Source of the DNA: Flammeovirgaceae bacterium
GTDB taxonomy: Bacteria > Bacteroidota > Bacteroidia > Cytophagales > Cyclobacteriaceae
Length of the DNA stretch: 64,000 nucleotides
Assembly (NCBI GenBank): GCA_015180985.1
Contig: CP054185.1
Coordinates: 3,315,406 to 3,379,405 of the forward strand
Direction of reading: 5' to 3'
In this document: positions 8,683 to 17,181 of the stretch, piece after piece
Layout of the letters: every line of letters begins with the position of its first letter
How positions within the stretch are numbered: the stretch's first letter is position 1
The notes under the pieces: generated by a model
What the model saw: only the letters and a program-made list of their open reading frames with translations
Told to the model about the DNA's origin: nothing
Database searches by the model: none
Position numbers and translations under genes: made by a program

Positions 8683-10959
8683 CTACAATAGTTCAAATTC
8701 TGCCTGGAGCACATCGCGCGAATTACCGCCAACAAATACATGAAATGTACCGGGTTCGGCACCATAGGTTAAGTCGGCACGGTAAAATGAAAGCTCCTTT
8801 TCGGTAATAATAAAACTTACCGTCTGCTTTTCGCCTGGCTTGAGTACAATTTTCTGAAAGCCCTTAAGCTCTTTTACGGGCCGGGTAACTGAACCAACCA
8901 AATCGCGGATATACAATTGCACAACTTCGGCACCTTCGCGTGTGCCGCTATTGGTTATTTCAACCGTTACCCGGATAGAATCCTGAGGCTTCATTTCTTT
9001 GCTGCTCAGAGTAAGATTACTATAAGAGAATGTAGTATAGCTAAGACCATAGCCAAATGGATAAACAGGATCATTGGAAACATCCAGGTAATTAGACCGA
9101 AACTTCTGGAACCACTGTCCGTTAGCAAGCGGTCGGCCGGTATTTTTTTGCGCGTAATACATGGGTACTTGTCCGACATGCTGCGGAAACGTGGTGGTTA
9201 GTTTACCCGAGGGATTAACATCGCCAAACAACACATCAGCAATAGCATCGCCTGCTTCACTCCCGCCAAACCACACATTTACTATAGCCGGGATATTTTC
9301 ATTCTCCCAGGTTAATGTTAAAGGTCTTCCGGTAAACAACACAAGCACAACCGGTTTACCGGTATTTACTAATGCTTTAAGTAAATCTCGCTGGGTTTGA
9401 GGGATATCGATGTTTACCCGGCTGGAGGATTCTCCGCTCATCTCGGCCGATTCGCCAACAGCAGCCACAATTACATCAGCCGATTGGGCAATCCGTACGG
9501 CCTCTGCCCGCATCATCTCAGGAGAACGTGGATCGCGGTTGAGTGACTTGCCAAACATGGTTGCCCGTTCTTCCACCAGTGGATCTTCATGCAGGTTTGA
9601 GCCTTTAGCATAGATAATTCTTGCTTTATCGCCAACTGCTTTTTGCAATCCTTGTAAAACAGATACCGATTCTGAGAACCGGGCAGCAACGCTCCAGGTT
9701 CCTGTCATATTGGTTGGCGCATTTGCCAACGGGCCCACCAATGCAATGGTTCCCTTCTTTTGCAGGGGTAATACGTTATTATTTTTCAGCAAAACAAAAC
9801 TCTGGGCTGCCGCACTTCGTGCAAACTTTCTGTTATGCTCACTAAAAATTTCTGTTTTGGCCCGATTCTCATCGCAATACCGGTATGGGTCATCAAATAA
9901 ACCAAGTTTAAACTTAGCAGTAAGAATTCGCTTGCAGGCAGCATTTATTTGCTGCTCGGTTATTTTCCCTTCCTTTAATGAATTGACCAATGTGGTAAGC
10001 AGGCCTTCACTGACCATATCCATATCCAGACCGGCCGCCAGCGCTTTGGCTGATACCGACTGTAAATCGCCATAGCCATGATCGATCATCTCGCTCACAC
10101 TGGTATAATCTGACACGATAAACCCGTTAAAGTTCCATTGGCTTCGCAACACGTCCGTTAGCAGCCATTTATTAGCGGTAGCCGGAATGCCATCAACCTC
10201 ATTGAATGATGTCATTACACTTCCTGCTCCGGATTCAACAGCTGCCTTGTAAGGAATGAAGTACTCATTGTACATTCGCTGATGACTCATATCAACGGTA
10301 TTGTAATCACGACCTGCTTCGGCCGCTCCATATAGTGCAAAATGTTTTACGCAAGCCAGAATAGTATTGTTTGCAGCCAGGTCATTGCCCTGATAGCCTC
10401 GTACCATGGCCTTGGCAATTTCAGCACTCAAAAATGGATCTTCTCCGTTACCTTCGGATATTCTGCCCCAGCGTGGATCACGACAAAGGTCAACCATGGG
10501 CGAGAATGTCCAGTTTATGCCGTCTGCGCTTGCTTCCTGAGCTGCTATGCGCGCGGTTTGTTCTATTAGCGCCAGATCCCAACTGCAGCTCAAACCCAGT
10601 GGGATTGGAAAAACCGATTCATACCCATGAATTACGTCCATACCAAACAATAACGGGATCCCCAGGCGACTCTTCTCAACGGCTATCTGCTGCATTTCTC
10701 TGATTGCCTTTACTGATTTAATATTGAACAGCCCTCCTACCATTCCTCGTTCAATTTTTTTTGCAATTTCTGAGTTTGCAGCCTGGCCGGTTGTAAACTG
10801 CCCGGCCGATGGAAGATTAAGCTGGCCTATTTTTTCTTCCAGTGTCATGCGCTGCATCAGGGAGTCGACCTTCCGGTCAAGTTCAGTATGGGTTAATTTT
10901 TCCTTTGTCATACAGGAGAAACCAAGGAAAAAAACTGCGATCCGTAAAAGATTTTTCAT
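8683..10959 (-). CDS. bglX: GH3 beta-glucosidase, lipoprotein
   Basis: A full-length 758-residue BglX-type glycoside hydrolase. A short lipobox ends at C16 (FLGFSC), so it should be an exported lipoprotein. The GH3 N-terminal barrel carries the substrate-binding KHF (K205-H206) and the nucleophile D284 in GFIVSDY. The alpha/beta sandwich domain and a C-terminal fibronectin-III-like domain follow, ending in the TFHVFVGGNS element. It is the last gene of the SusC operon, 4 bp after the GH144-like gene. In Bacteroidota a GH3 enzyme next to GH144 hydrolyses sophoro-oligosaccharides to glucose (BT_3567 is the studied example); that specificity here is inferred. Confidence 0.93.
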   Translation of the reverse strand: MKNLLRIAVFFLGFSCMTKEKLTHTELDRKVDSLMQRMTLEEKIGQLNLPSAGQFTTGQAANSEIAKKIERGMVGGLFNIKSVKAIREMQQIAVEKSRLGIPLLFGMDVIHGYESVFPIPLGLSCSWDLALIEQTARIAAQEASADGINWTFSPMVDLCRDPRWGRISEGNGEDPFLSAEIAKAMVRGYQGNDLAANNTILACVKHFALYGAAEAGRDYNTVDMSHQRMYNEYFIPYKAAVESGAGSVMTSFNEVDGIPATANKWLLTDVLRSQWNFNGFIVSDYTSVSEMIDHGYGDLQSVSAKALAAGLDMDMVSEGLLTTLVNSLKEGKITEQQINAACKRILTAKFKLGLFDDPYRYCDENRAKTEIFSEHNRKFARSAAAQSFVLLKNNNVLPLQKKGTIALVGPLANAPTNMTGTWSVAARFSESVSVLQGLQKAVGDKARIIYAKGSNLHEDPLVEERATMFGKSLNRDPRSPEMMRAEAVRIAQSADVIVAAVGESAEMSGESSSRVNIDIPQTQRDLLKALVNTGKPVVLVLFTGRPLTLTWENENIPAIVNVWFGGSEAGDAIADVLFGDVNPSGKLTTTFPQHVGQVPMYYAQKNTGRPLANGQWFQKFRSNYLDVSNDPVYPFGYGLSYTTFSYSNLTLSSKEMKPQDSIRVTVEITNSGTREGAEVVQLYIRDLVGSVTRPVKELKGFQKIVLKPGEKQTVSFIITEKELSFYRADLTYGAEPGTFHVFVGGNSRDVLQAEFELL

Positions 10960-10963
10960 AGTT

Positions 10964-12295
10964 TCATTGATGATAAGTGAACCCTAACTTTCGAAGTCCT
11001 TCCTGAACCTCGGGAGCTTCCATAAAAAGTTTCCAGAGAAGGCCCGTACGATAATTCTCAATCATTACCGGTATAGGGCCCTGATCAATAGCCAGGTAGT
11101 GTGGCAATAACCAGTTGTATTGAAAGCTGAACGCATCGTAAGGGCCATAGGGCCCGATGAGAGAATCCCTTTCAGGAGCATACAGAAATTTCAAAAATTT
11201 CATGCTTTCTTCAGGGGTATAAGGAAAGGACGATAACGCTGCTGTTGGTGAGATCACGCCCAGATCATTTGTAGGCTGATGTGCAGCATAGCCTATCATG
11301 GAGTAACTGGAGGTAAGACCCCAGCACGACTCGCCATAGCCTTTAAAGTTTTTTGGATTTTCAACACAGTAGCGGTAATGAATTAGTGCATGGTTTCGGT
11401 TTACGTGCCAATAGTTGGCGTACTGATCAGTAAGTTTACGCGGGTCAAGCCCTAAATAAGAATAATGTGCCCAGAACAAAGGCCCTACCGGGTCATCGCT
11501 GTGCTCATAGTGATCAAGTATAGTTGGTAAATCGTAAAATACACGAGCTGACTTTATTGCTCCATTTCGTGCCCAACCGTTGTGATAAACCTCCGGTTTT
11601 ACCGGATGTGTGGGTGATGCAGCCGCCAGCACATACGCAATTAAACATTCGTTATACCCCCCGATAGGAAAATTCATCTCCCAGCCGTAGGTAGGAGACC
11701 AATGCCAATAGAGTACATTCTTTCCGTTGGTGTACCAGTTCCAATCTACCTGCCGCCAAAGCGTATCAATTTTATTAGCCAACTCTTTTTCTTCAGGATT
11801 CCCATTTTTAAAATATTCACGCACAGTAAGCAGTCCCTGTACAAGGAATGCGGTTTCAACAATATCTCCACCATCATCTTTTTTACTGAATGGTTTTACT
11901 TTTCCTGTTTCACCAAATAGCCAGTGTGGCCATGCCCCATGGAATCGATCGGCCGTATCCAGGTAATTTACAATGTGTTTATAGAATGCCAGGGCTTCTG
12001 CCCGGCTAACAAAGCCGCGCTCGATGCCTACCAACACCGCCATTAAACCAAACCCCGTACCTCCGGTTGTTACAACATTTTTATCGTTTTGCGGATAGTT
12101 ATTATCCATGTGCGTTCGTTCACGCGCCATCCGCGAAACAGGCTCGGCATTATCCCAGAAGTAATTGAAGGTCTGGCGTTGCACCAGTGTGAGCAGAGAA
12201 TCTTCATCGGTCGAATTGATACTTTCATAATCCTGCTTAACCGAACAGTTCAGTACCAGTACAGAAAAAATAATTAAGTACGTTAATTGACGCAT
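10964..12295 (-). CDS. GH144-like beta-1,2-glucan hydrolase, lipoprotein
   Basis: The 443-residue product starts with a lipoprotein signal ending at C17 (VLVLNC). The rest is one (alpha/alpha)6-type glycoamylase-like domain (PF10091 type) that starts near LTLVQRQTFNYFWDNAEP. It has the acidic block DDGGDIVETAF at 140-150, and the C-terminal SPTAALSSFPYTPEES and AIDQGPIPVMIENYRTGLLW blocks. This domain is the fold of GH144, whose studied members from Chitinophaga and Parabacteroides cleave beta-1,2-glucan. It is about 45-50% alike by eye to the upstream paralogue but lacks the Ig-like N-terminus, so one may be the endo-enzyme and one the sophoro-hydrolase. The gene sits 9 bp after that paralogue. 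Confidence 0.85.
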   Translation of the reverse strand: MRQLTYLIIFSVLVLNCSVKQDYESINSTDEDSLLTLVQRQTFNYFWDNAEPVSRMARERTHMDNNYPQNDKNVVTTGGTGFGLMAVLVGIERGFVSRAEALAFYKHIVNYLDTADRFHGAWPHWLFGETGKVKPFSKKDDGGDIVETAFLVQGLLTVREYFKNGNPEEKELANKIDTLWRQVDWNWYTNGKNVLYWHWSPTYGWEMNFPIGGYNECLIAYVLAAASPTHPVKPEVYHNGWARNGAIKSARVFYDLPTILDHYEHSDDPVGPLFWAHYSYLGLDPRKLTDQYANYWHVNRNHALIHYRYCVENPKNFKGYGESCWGLTSSYSMIGYAAHQPTNDLGVISPTAALSSFPYTPEESMKFLKFLYAPERDSLIGPYGPYDAFSFQYNWLLPHYLAIDQGPIPVMIENYRTGLLWKLFMEAPEVQEGLRKLGFTYHQ

Positions 12296-12304
12296 TTGGT
12301 AGCT

Positions 12305-14293
12305 TTAATAAGTAAATCCCAGAGTTGACAATCCGGCCTGCACTTCGGGAGCGGACATGAACAGATCCCACAGTAACCCGGTCCGGTAGTTTTCAATCAT
12401 GATTACAATCGGTCCCTGGTCAATGGCCAGAAAAGAATTTGCCGTCCAGCCCTCGGTAATGTTAAACGCATCATAAAAACCGTAAGCACCCCATAACCTG
12501 TCGCCCAGTGTGTAATAAAAAAACTTAAGTGCTTTCATTGATTCCACCGGTGTAAACGGAAATGAAGACAAGGCAGCCGTTGGGGTTATCACTCCTAAAT
12601 CATTTGTAGGTGAATGTGCTGCATAGCCCAGGTGGTTATCACTGGCCGTGAGCCCCCAGCATTCTTCGCTATAGCCTACAAAATTTTTCGGGTTACGCAC
12701 GCAATAGGCATGGTTGATACGTGAGTGATTTTGATTTTGCAAAAGATAATCAGCGCAATAAAAGTCGCTTAATCCGTGCGGATCGATACCTAAAAATGAA
12801 TAATGCGCAAAGAAGAGCGGTCCGCCATATGCCGGGCCAAGCGGTAATATAATCCCCTCATAGGCATTACCATTCTTCATTCCTCCGTTACTTGCCCAAC
12901 CATTGTCATACACAATTTTTGGAATACCGTGGGTTGGTGATGAGGCAGCCAATACATAAATAACCAGGCCTTCATTCCAACCTTTAACCTGCATATTCAT
13001 TATCCATTGTTTATCAGGCGACCAATGCCAGTAAAGGGTGTTCTGATTACTACGCCTGTACCAGTCCCATTCAACACTGTGCCATAGAACATTGATTCGG
13101 TTTATTAAGGCGTTCTCTTCAGGAACAGCGTTGTTAAGATATTGTCTGAAAGTAAGTAGCCCCTGAATCAGAAAAGCTGTTTCCACCAGGTCGCCTCCGT
13201 TATCGTTCGTACTAAAAGGAATGACCTTACCCGTATTGCCGTCAATCCAATGTGACCAGGCTCCGTGAAACCGGTCGGCTGATTCAAGAAATGTGAGGAT
13301 TTTATCCATTCGCGCCAATCCTTCAGCACGGGTAATAAATCCGCGTTCAATACCTACAATAATTGCCATAATGCCGAACCCGGAACCGCCACTGGTTACC
13401 AGGTTACCACTGGTATTACGTTCGCGCGCCATACCGCTGGCCGGATGGGCAAAGTCCCAGAAATACTTAAAAGTTTGTTGTTGCACTAAGGTGAGCAACT
13501 CCTCATCGGTTATTATCGGGAATTTGGGTGTTGGATCAACCTCCGTATAAAAGTTTTTGGTAAACTGAGTAATCGTCTCCTGGTTTACACCGGTCAACTC
13601 AGGTGACACATAAACGCGATAGCGCTGCAGGTGGCTTAAAGGCAGCAGCGGGGTAATGGTAACTTTCCGGTTTTCGTCTGTGGCTGCGTATGTTGATTGA
13701 ACCGAACCTGCCGGACCGGTAATCCGAAGGTAAGTAGAATTAATTTTAGCCGGATCCAGTGAATGAGAAAATGTAATTTCGACAGTTGTTGATCGTGGTA
13801 TATCAATTACCGGTGAGGTGTATAACGATTCAACACCGTTGAATTTTAGTGAAACAACGCTAAGAATGCCGGCCTTTGTTTTAAATAATACGGTTATGCC
13901 GGCAAAGGTTTCACCTTGTTTACCACGCAGATCCGTGGTTATGGATAATTCATAAAATTGATTAGGCTCAAGGGCCGCGGCAGGCGTTAACGTAAGGCGC
14001 CTGTCATTATCAAAAGCGATAAAGTTAAATGGCATTTCATCCCCTCCCTGAACTTTCAAGGTTATTGCGTCATCCACCGTACTTAACAGCAGGCTGGCTG
14101 AAAAAACAACAGTAATTGGCTGTTCAATTGGGATATTATTGTTGTCAGCCGGATTAGTAAGGTTAAGGTTGCTCTCGCCAATGGTTACCTGAAGAAGTTG
14201 CAAAGCCGATGTGCCGGAGCCATCATTATCATTACAGGACAGCACCAACGATAACAGCAGTAGTACAGGAATAATTTTTTTGAAAGATTGCAT
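12305..14293 (-). CDS. GH144-like beta-1,2-glucanase with two Ig-like domains, lipoprotein
   Basis: A 662-residue lipoprotein (signal ends at C20, LSLVLSC). Residues about 30-125 and 135-250 are two bacterial Ig-like (Big_5-type) domains. The first has IPIEQPITVVFSASL, the second IPRSTTVEITFSHSLD. The catalytic glycoamylase/GH144-like domain follows from about 265, with NDNGGDLVETAF as the acidic block and SPTNDLGVITPTAALSSFPF near the end. The same core occurs in the next gene. The Ig modules probably hold the enzyme away from the cell surface or bind glycan. A strong hairpin separates it from the LamG lipoprotein gene. Confidence 0.85.
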   Translation of the reverse strand: MQSFKKIIPVLLLLSLVLSCNDNDGSGTSALQLLQVTIGESNLNLTNPADNNNIPIEQPITVVFSASLLLSTVDDAITLKVQGGDEMPFNFIAFDNDRRLTLTPAAALEPNQFYELSITTDLRGKQGETFAGITVLFKTKAGILSVVSLKFNGVESLYTSPVIDIPRSTTVEITFSHSLDPAKINSTYLRITGPAGSVQSTYAATDENRKVTITPLLPLSHLQRYRVYVSPELTGVNQETITQFTKNFYTEVDPTPKFPIITDEELLTLVQQQTFKYFWDFAHPASGMARERNTSGNLVTSGGSGFGIMAIIVGIERGFITRAEGLARMDKILTFLESADRFHGAWSHWIDGNTGKVIPFSTNDNGGDLVETAFLIQGLLTFRQYLNNAVPEENALINRINVLWHSVEWDWYRRSNQNTLYWHWSPDKQWIMNMQVKGWNEGLVIYVLAASSPTHGIPKIVYDNGWASNGGMKNGNAYEGIILPLGPAYGGPLFFAHYSFLGIDPHGLSDFYCADYLLQNQNHSRINHAYCVRNPKNFVGYSEECWGLTASDNHLGYAAHSPTNDLGVITPTAALSSFPFTPVESMKALKFFYYTLGDRLWGAYGFYDAFNITEGWTANSFLAIDQGPIVIMIENYRTGLLWDLFMSAPEVQAGLSTLGFTY

Positions 14294-14311
14294 TATTTGA
14301 TGATAAAACTA

Positions 14312-14339
14312 TGAGGGTTCCCGTTTCCAGGAACCCTCA
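14312..14339 (-). terminator. Perfect hairpin inside the SusC operon, partial terminator or processing site
   Basis: TGAGGGTTCC (14312-14321) and GGAACCCTCA (14330-14339) form a perfect 10-bp stem with an 8-base loop. On the minus strand it is followed by ATAGTTTTATC, a weak T-tract. It lies between the LamG lipoprotein gene and the first GH144-like gene. It could lower expression of the enzymes relative to SusCD and the binding protein, or protect the 3' end of the upstream message. Confidence 0.6.
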
Positions 14340-14362
14340 GTACAAAAGTAAACCTAACCTAC

Positions 14363-15610
14363 TTAAGGCTTTCCGGAGTTGTACATGGCTGTAATTTCAG
14401 CCTGTGTAAGCACTTTATGATAAATAATCAAATCATCCATAAGGCCATGGAAGTGATTCGCACCCGGGTTATCATAATTACCCCAAGGTTCACCATCCCA
14501 TAAGGTTCCTCCACGCGAATGAACAAACCCAAGTGCCAGTTCATTAAGAACGTCAGGTACGTCACCCCGGTAACTTAACCCGGTTGCAAACCTCGGATTA
14601 GCACCATCGGGCCACAAATCGAAATCCTGTTCTTTAATTTTCTCACCGTTCAGGTAAACAATACCCTGGCGTGTTGTGGCATTATACACAAATACGTAAT
14701 GCGCCCAATTATCTTTTATAACCACATTCATTCCTCCGGTTGGTGTAAAATCTTTAGAGAAGACCCAACCTTGCCAACCCAGGTTTCCTGTTCCATCGGC
14801 CCAAAGGTCTTCACTGAATTTACCGGCACCACTTGGATTATCATGTGCATACGAAGCGGCCAGTTTAAAGGCATTATAGTCGCCAAAAATTTCCATTTGG
14901 AAACCATAAAATGCGCCAAGGCCAAACACGAACTGGCCCTTGCCAAGCGAAGAATTAGGTTTAACCCATACGCTAAGTGCCCAACTGCCATTGTTCATCA
15001 ACTGGTCACCATTAGCATATTCAACAATAGTGGTTGTGCCATTAAAGCTGGCTGCTTTTCCGGCATCGGCTTTCCGGCCGTCAACAAACGTTAAGTCAAC
15101 CGTACCGCCCGTTTTTGGTGCACGACCGCCAATAATATCCACTGCATTATCTTCAAACGTCCAGTGTGCGAAAGCACCCGGTACGGCAAATGTTCCTTCG
15201 GAAGTAAAGTTCCGTTCGATGGCTGAAGTAAGTGTTTTTCCTTCCGCGCTTTTGAGGCCGGCACCAAAGGTCAGTATAAATAACGTTCCGGTACTGAAGT
15301 CGGCATTGGGGTTAATTGTTACTTCATTACCATCAACTGTAATGGTGGCATCAAAATTCTGGCTATCGAACTGACGTACCAGTGTTATAGCAGAGGTTGT
15401 GGTTTCATCTACCGGCACATTAAATGTAGCGACAATAGACGCACCTACAGGCACACCGGTAGCACTCGTAGCCCCATTCAAATCAATGTCGCCAGCGGTG
15501 AGGCTGACCAAGGCTAATGCAGGCGGCTCATCATCATTACACCCAACAAACACTGTGGCCATCAATGCCGCAACCAGCAGTGTACTCAACATCCATTTTA
15601 CATTTTTCAT
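14363..15610 (-). CDS. Surface lipoprotein with Ig-like and LamG/concanavalin-like domains
   Basis: The 415-residue product has a lipoprotein signal ending at C24 (ATVFVGC). A Big_5-like Ig domain occupies about 33-135 (VPVGASIVATFNVPVD). A LamG-type jelly-roll domain fills about 145-412 (AHWTFEDNAVDIIG, SWALSVWVKPNSSL, HGLMDDLIIYHKVLTQAEI). The terminal block DDLIIYHKVLTQAEITAMY is typical of the LamG_3 family. Lying directly after SusD, it is in the usual place for a surface glycan-binding protein of a polysaccharide locus. Binding of beta-1,2-glucan is inferred from the neighbours; a weak lyase or hydrolase role cannot be excluded because jelly-roll folds also occur in enzymes. Confidence 0.85.
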   Translation of the reverse strand: MKNVKWMLSTLLVAALMATVFVGCNDDEPPALALVSLTAGDIDLNGATSATGVPVGASIVATFNVPVDETTTSAITLVRQFDSQNFDATITVDGNEVTINPNADFSTGTLFILTFGAGLKSAEGKTLTSAIERNFTSEGTFAVPGAFAHWTFEDNAVDIIGGRAPKTGGTVDLTFVDGRKADAGKAASFNGTTTIVEYANGDQLMNNGSWALSVWVKPNSSLGKGQFVFGLGAFYGFQMEIFGDYNAFKLAASYAHDNPSGAGKFSEDLWADGTGNLGWQGWVFSKDFTPTGGMNVVIKDNWAHYVFVYNATTRQGIVYLNGEKIKEQDFDLWPDGANPRFATGLSYRGDVPDVLNELALGFVHSRGGTLWDGEPWGNYDNPGANHFHGLMDDLIIYHKVLTQAEITAMYNSGKP

Positions 15611-15659
15611 AACTGGTTAAATTTAATTTTAAGGTTGAACATACATTTGATCTATCTGA

Positions 15660-17171
15660 TTAATCCCAACCGGGATTTTGATCCAAAGCTCCCTGAGAAA
15701 TGTCTATTTCGGTTTGGGGTATTGGCAACAGCTCGTGTTTCCCGGCAATAAAACCCAAAGGACCTAACACGGCAGTGGCTTTGTTGGTTCTAACCAAATC
15801 CCAAAACCGATGGCCTTCCAATGCCAGTTCTACCCTGCGTTCATGCAGAATAATATCGCGGAGAAGGTTTTTATCAGTCGTGGTAACATCGGGTAATATC
15901 AATCCATTTCCTTCACGGGCCCGTGCACGTACCCGGTTAAGGTGAATCAGCGCATCCGTGGGGTTATCAATCTCATTTAATGCCTCTGCGGCCATCAGCA
16001 GCACATCGGAGAACCGGATAAACCTGCGGTTATGACCGAATGAAGGAGGCACATTGTTGCCCGGTGTCCACACCTTCTGGTTGTAACACTCAATTTCATC
16101 TTGTCCATGCGAATCTACCGAGAGGTCAGGCGTTGCACCATCGCCAATAATGGTCACTCCGTCTAAAACTTCGCCTAAGAATATTACTGTAGATTCCAGC
16201 CTGGGGTCTCCGGCTTCAAATGCATCGCGAAGATTTTTGGTAGGGCGGTTAAATCCCCAGCCCCGGTTTGGCGTGCCCCGAACAGCCTGAACATTTCCGT
16301 ATTGATTTCCTCCGTTTGAAATTCCTTCCTCACCAAACGAAGCAACTTCAAAAACCGATTCGATACCCTGCTCACCCAGTACGCTGTTTGCATTATCGAA
16401 ATCGGGCTCCAGGTTGTACTCCAATGAATTAATTACCTCGAGTGCATACGTGGCTGCAGCCGTAAAGTCCTGTTGTTTTGTAGCCGGTATGAGGCCCGCT
16501 CTGAATAAATAAACTTTGGCCAACAAGGCTTTGGCTGCACCTTTGGTGGCCCGTCCTAAATCGGAGGCCCCATAGGCTGATTTTTCAGGCAGCGTACTGA
16601 TAGCAAACTGCAAATCATCAATAATCAAGTCATAAATTTCTTCCGCACTGCTTCGGGGCAACACCTGGGGTGTTGTTGTAACCAGTTTTGGTACTCCGCC
16701 CCAGGCCCGAACCAGGTCGAAATAGAAGAATGCGCGCAAAAATTTTGCTTCACCAACGTAGCGATCACGTAATACCGGATCCATGTTAATGAGCGGAACT
16801 TTTTCAATAACTACGTTTGCCCGCCTGACGGCCAGATAGAGTGTGTTCCACCAGCGCAAAATGGCACCTTCGGTTTTAATGTGCTGAAACCTGTCGAACG
16901 GACCAATGGTAGCCGATTGGTCATCGGGGTTACTGCCTTTATTGGCATCATCCGACATGATATCCATCAGCGGAAACAACCCGCTATTGAAATTCGGCTC
17001 GCGCAACGCATTGTATACTGCATTGGTAGCCAGCAGGGCATCCTGGGCAGTTACCGGGAAACTGGTTTGTGTTAAACTTCCCTGCGGTGGCTTATCCAGA
17101 AAATCCTCGCACGCTGTTGGCAGGAGTACCACTATCAGTAATGAAACAATTGAAACTATTCTATTTTTCAT
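15660..17171 (-). CDS. susD: SusD/RagB-type outer-membrane glycan-binding lipoprotein
   Basis: A 503-residue SusD homologue with a lipobox ending at C21 (VVLLPTAC) and the usual following EDFLDKPPQGSLT. The helical N-terminal SusD_N region has AEAKFLRAFFYFDLVRAWGGVP, shown here as AKFLRAFFYFDLVRAWGG. The C-terminal RagB/SusD region has RRFIRFSDVLLMAAEALNEI and ERRVELALEGHRFWDLVRT (both conserved). SusD sits as a lid on the SusC barrel and captures oligosaccharides. Its start lies 10 bp after the SusC stop, so the two are co-translated. Ligand identity is inferred from the GH144 and GH3 genes. Confidence 0.95.
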   Translation of the reverse strand: MKNRIVSIVSLLIVVLLPTACEDFLDKPPQGSLTQTSFPVTAQDALLATNAVYNALREPNFNSGLFPLMDIMSDDANKGSNPDDQSATIGPFDRFQHIKTEGAILRWWNTLYLAVRRANVVIEKVPLINMDPVLRDRYVGEAKFLRAFFYFDLVRAWGGVPKLVTTTPQVLPRSSAEEIYDLIIDDLQFAISTLPEKSAYGASDLGRATKGAAKALLAKVYLFRAGLIPATKQQDFTAAATYALEVINSLEYNLEPDFDNANSVLGEQGIESVFEVASFGEEGISNGGNQYGNVQAVRGTPNRGWGFNRPTKNLRDAFEAGDPRLESTVIFLGEVLDGVTIIGDGATPDLSVDSHGQDEIECYNQKVWTPGNNVPPSFGHNRRFIRFSDVLLMAAEALNEIDNPTDALIHLNRVRARAREGNGLILPDVTTTDKNLLRDIILHERRVELALEGHRFWDLVRTNKATAVLGPLGFIAGKHELLPIPQTEIDISQGALDQNPGWD

Positions 17172-17181
17172 AACCGATATG

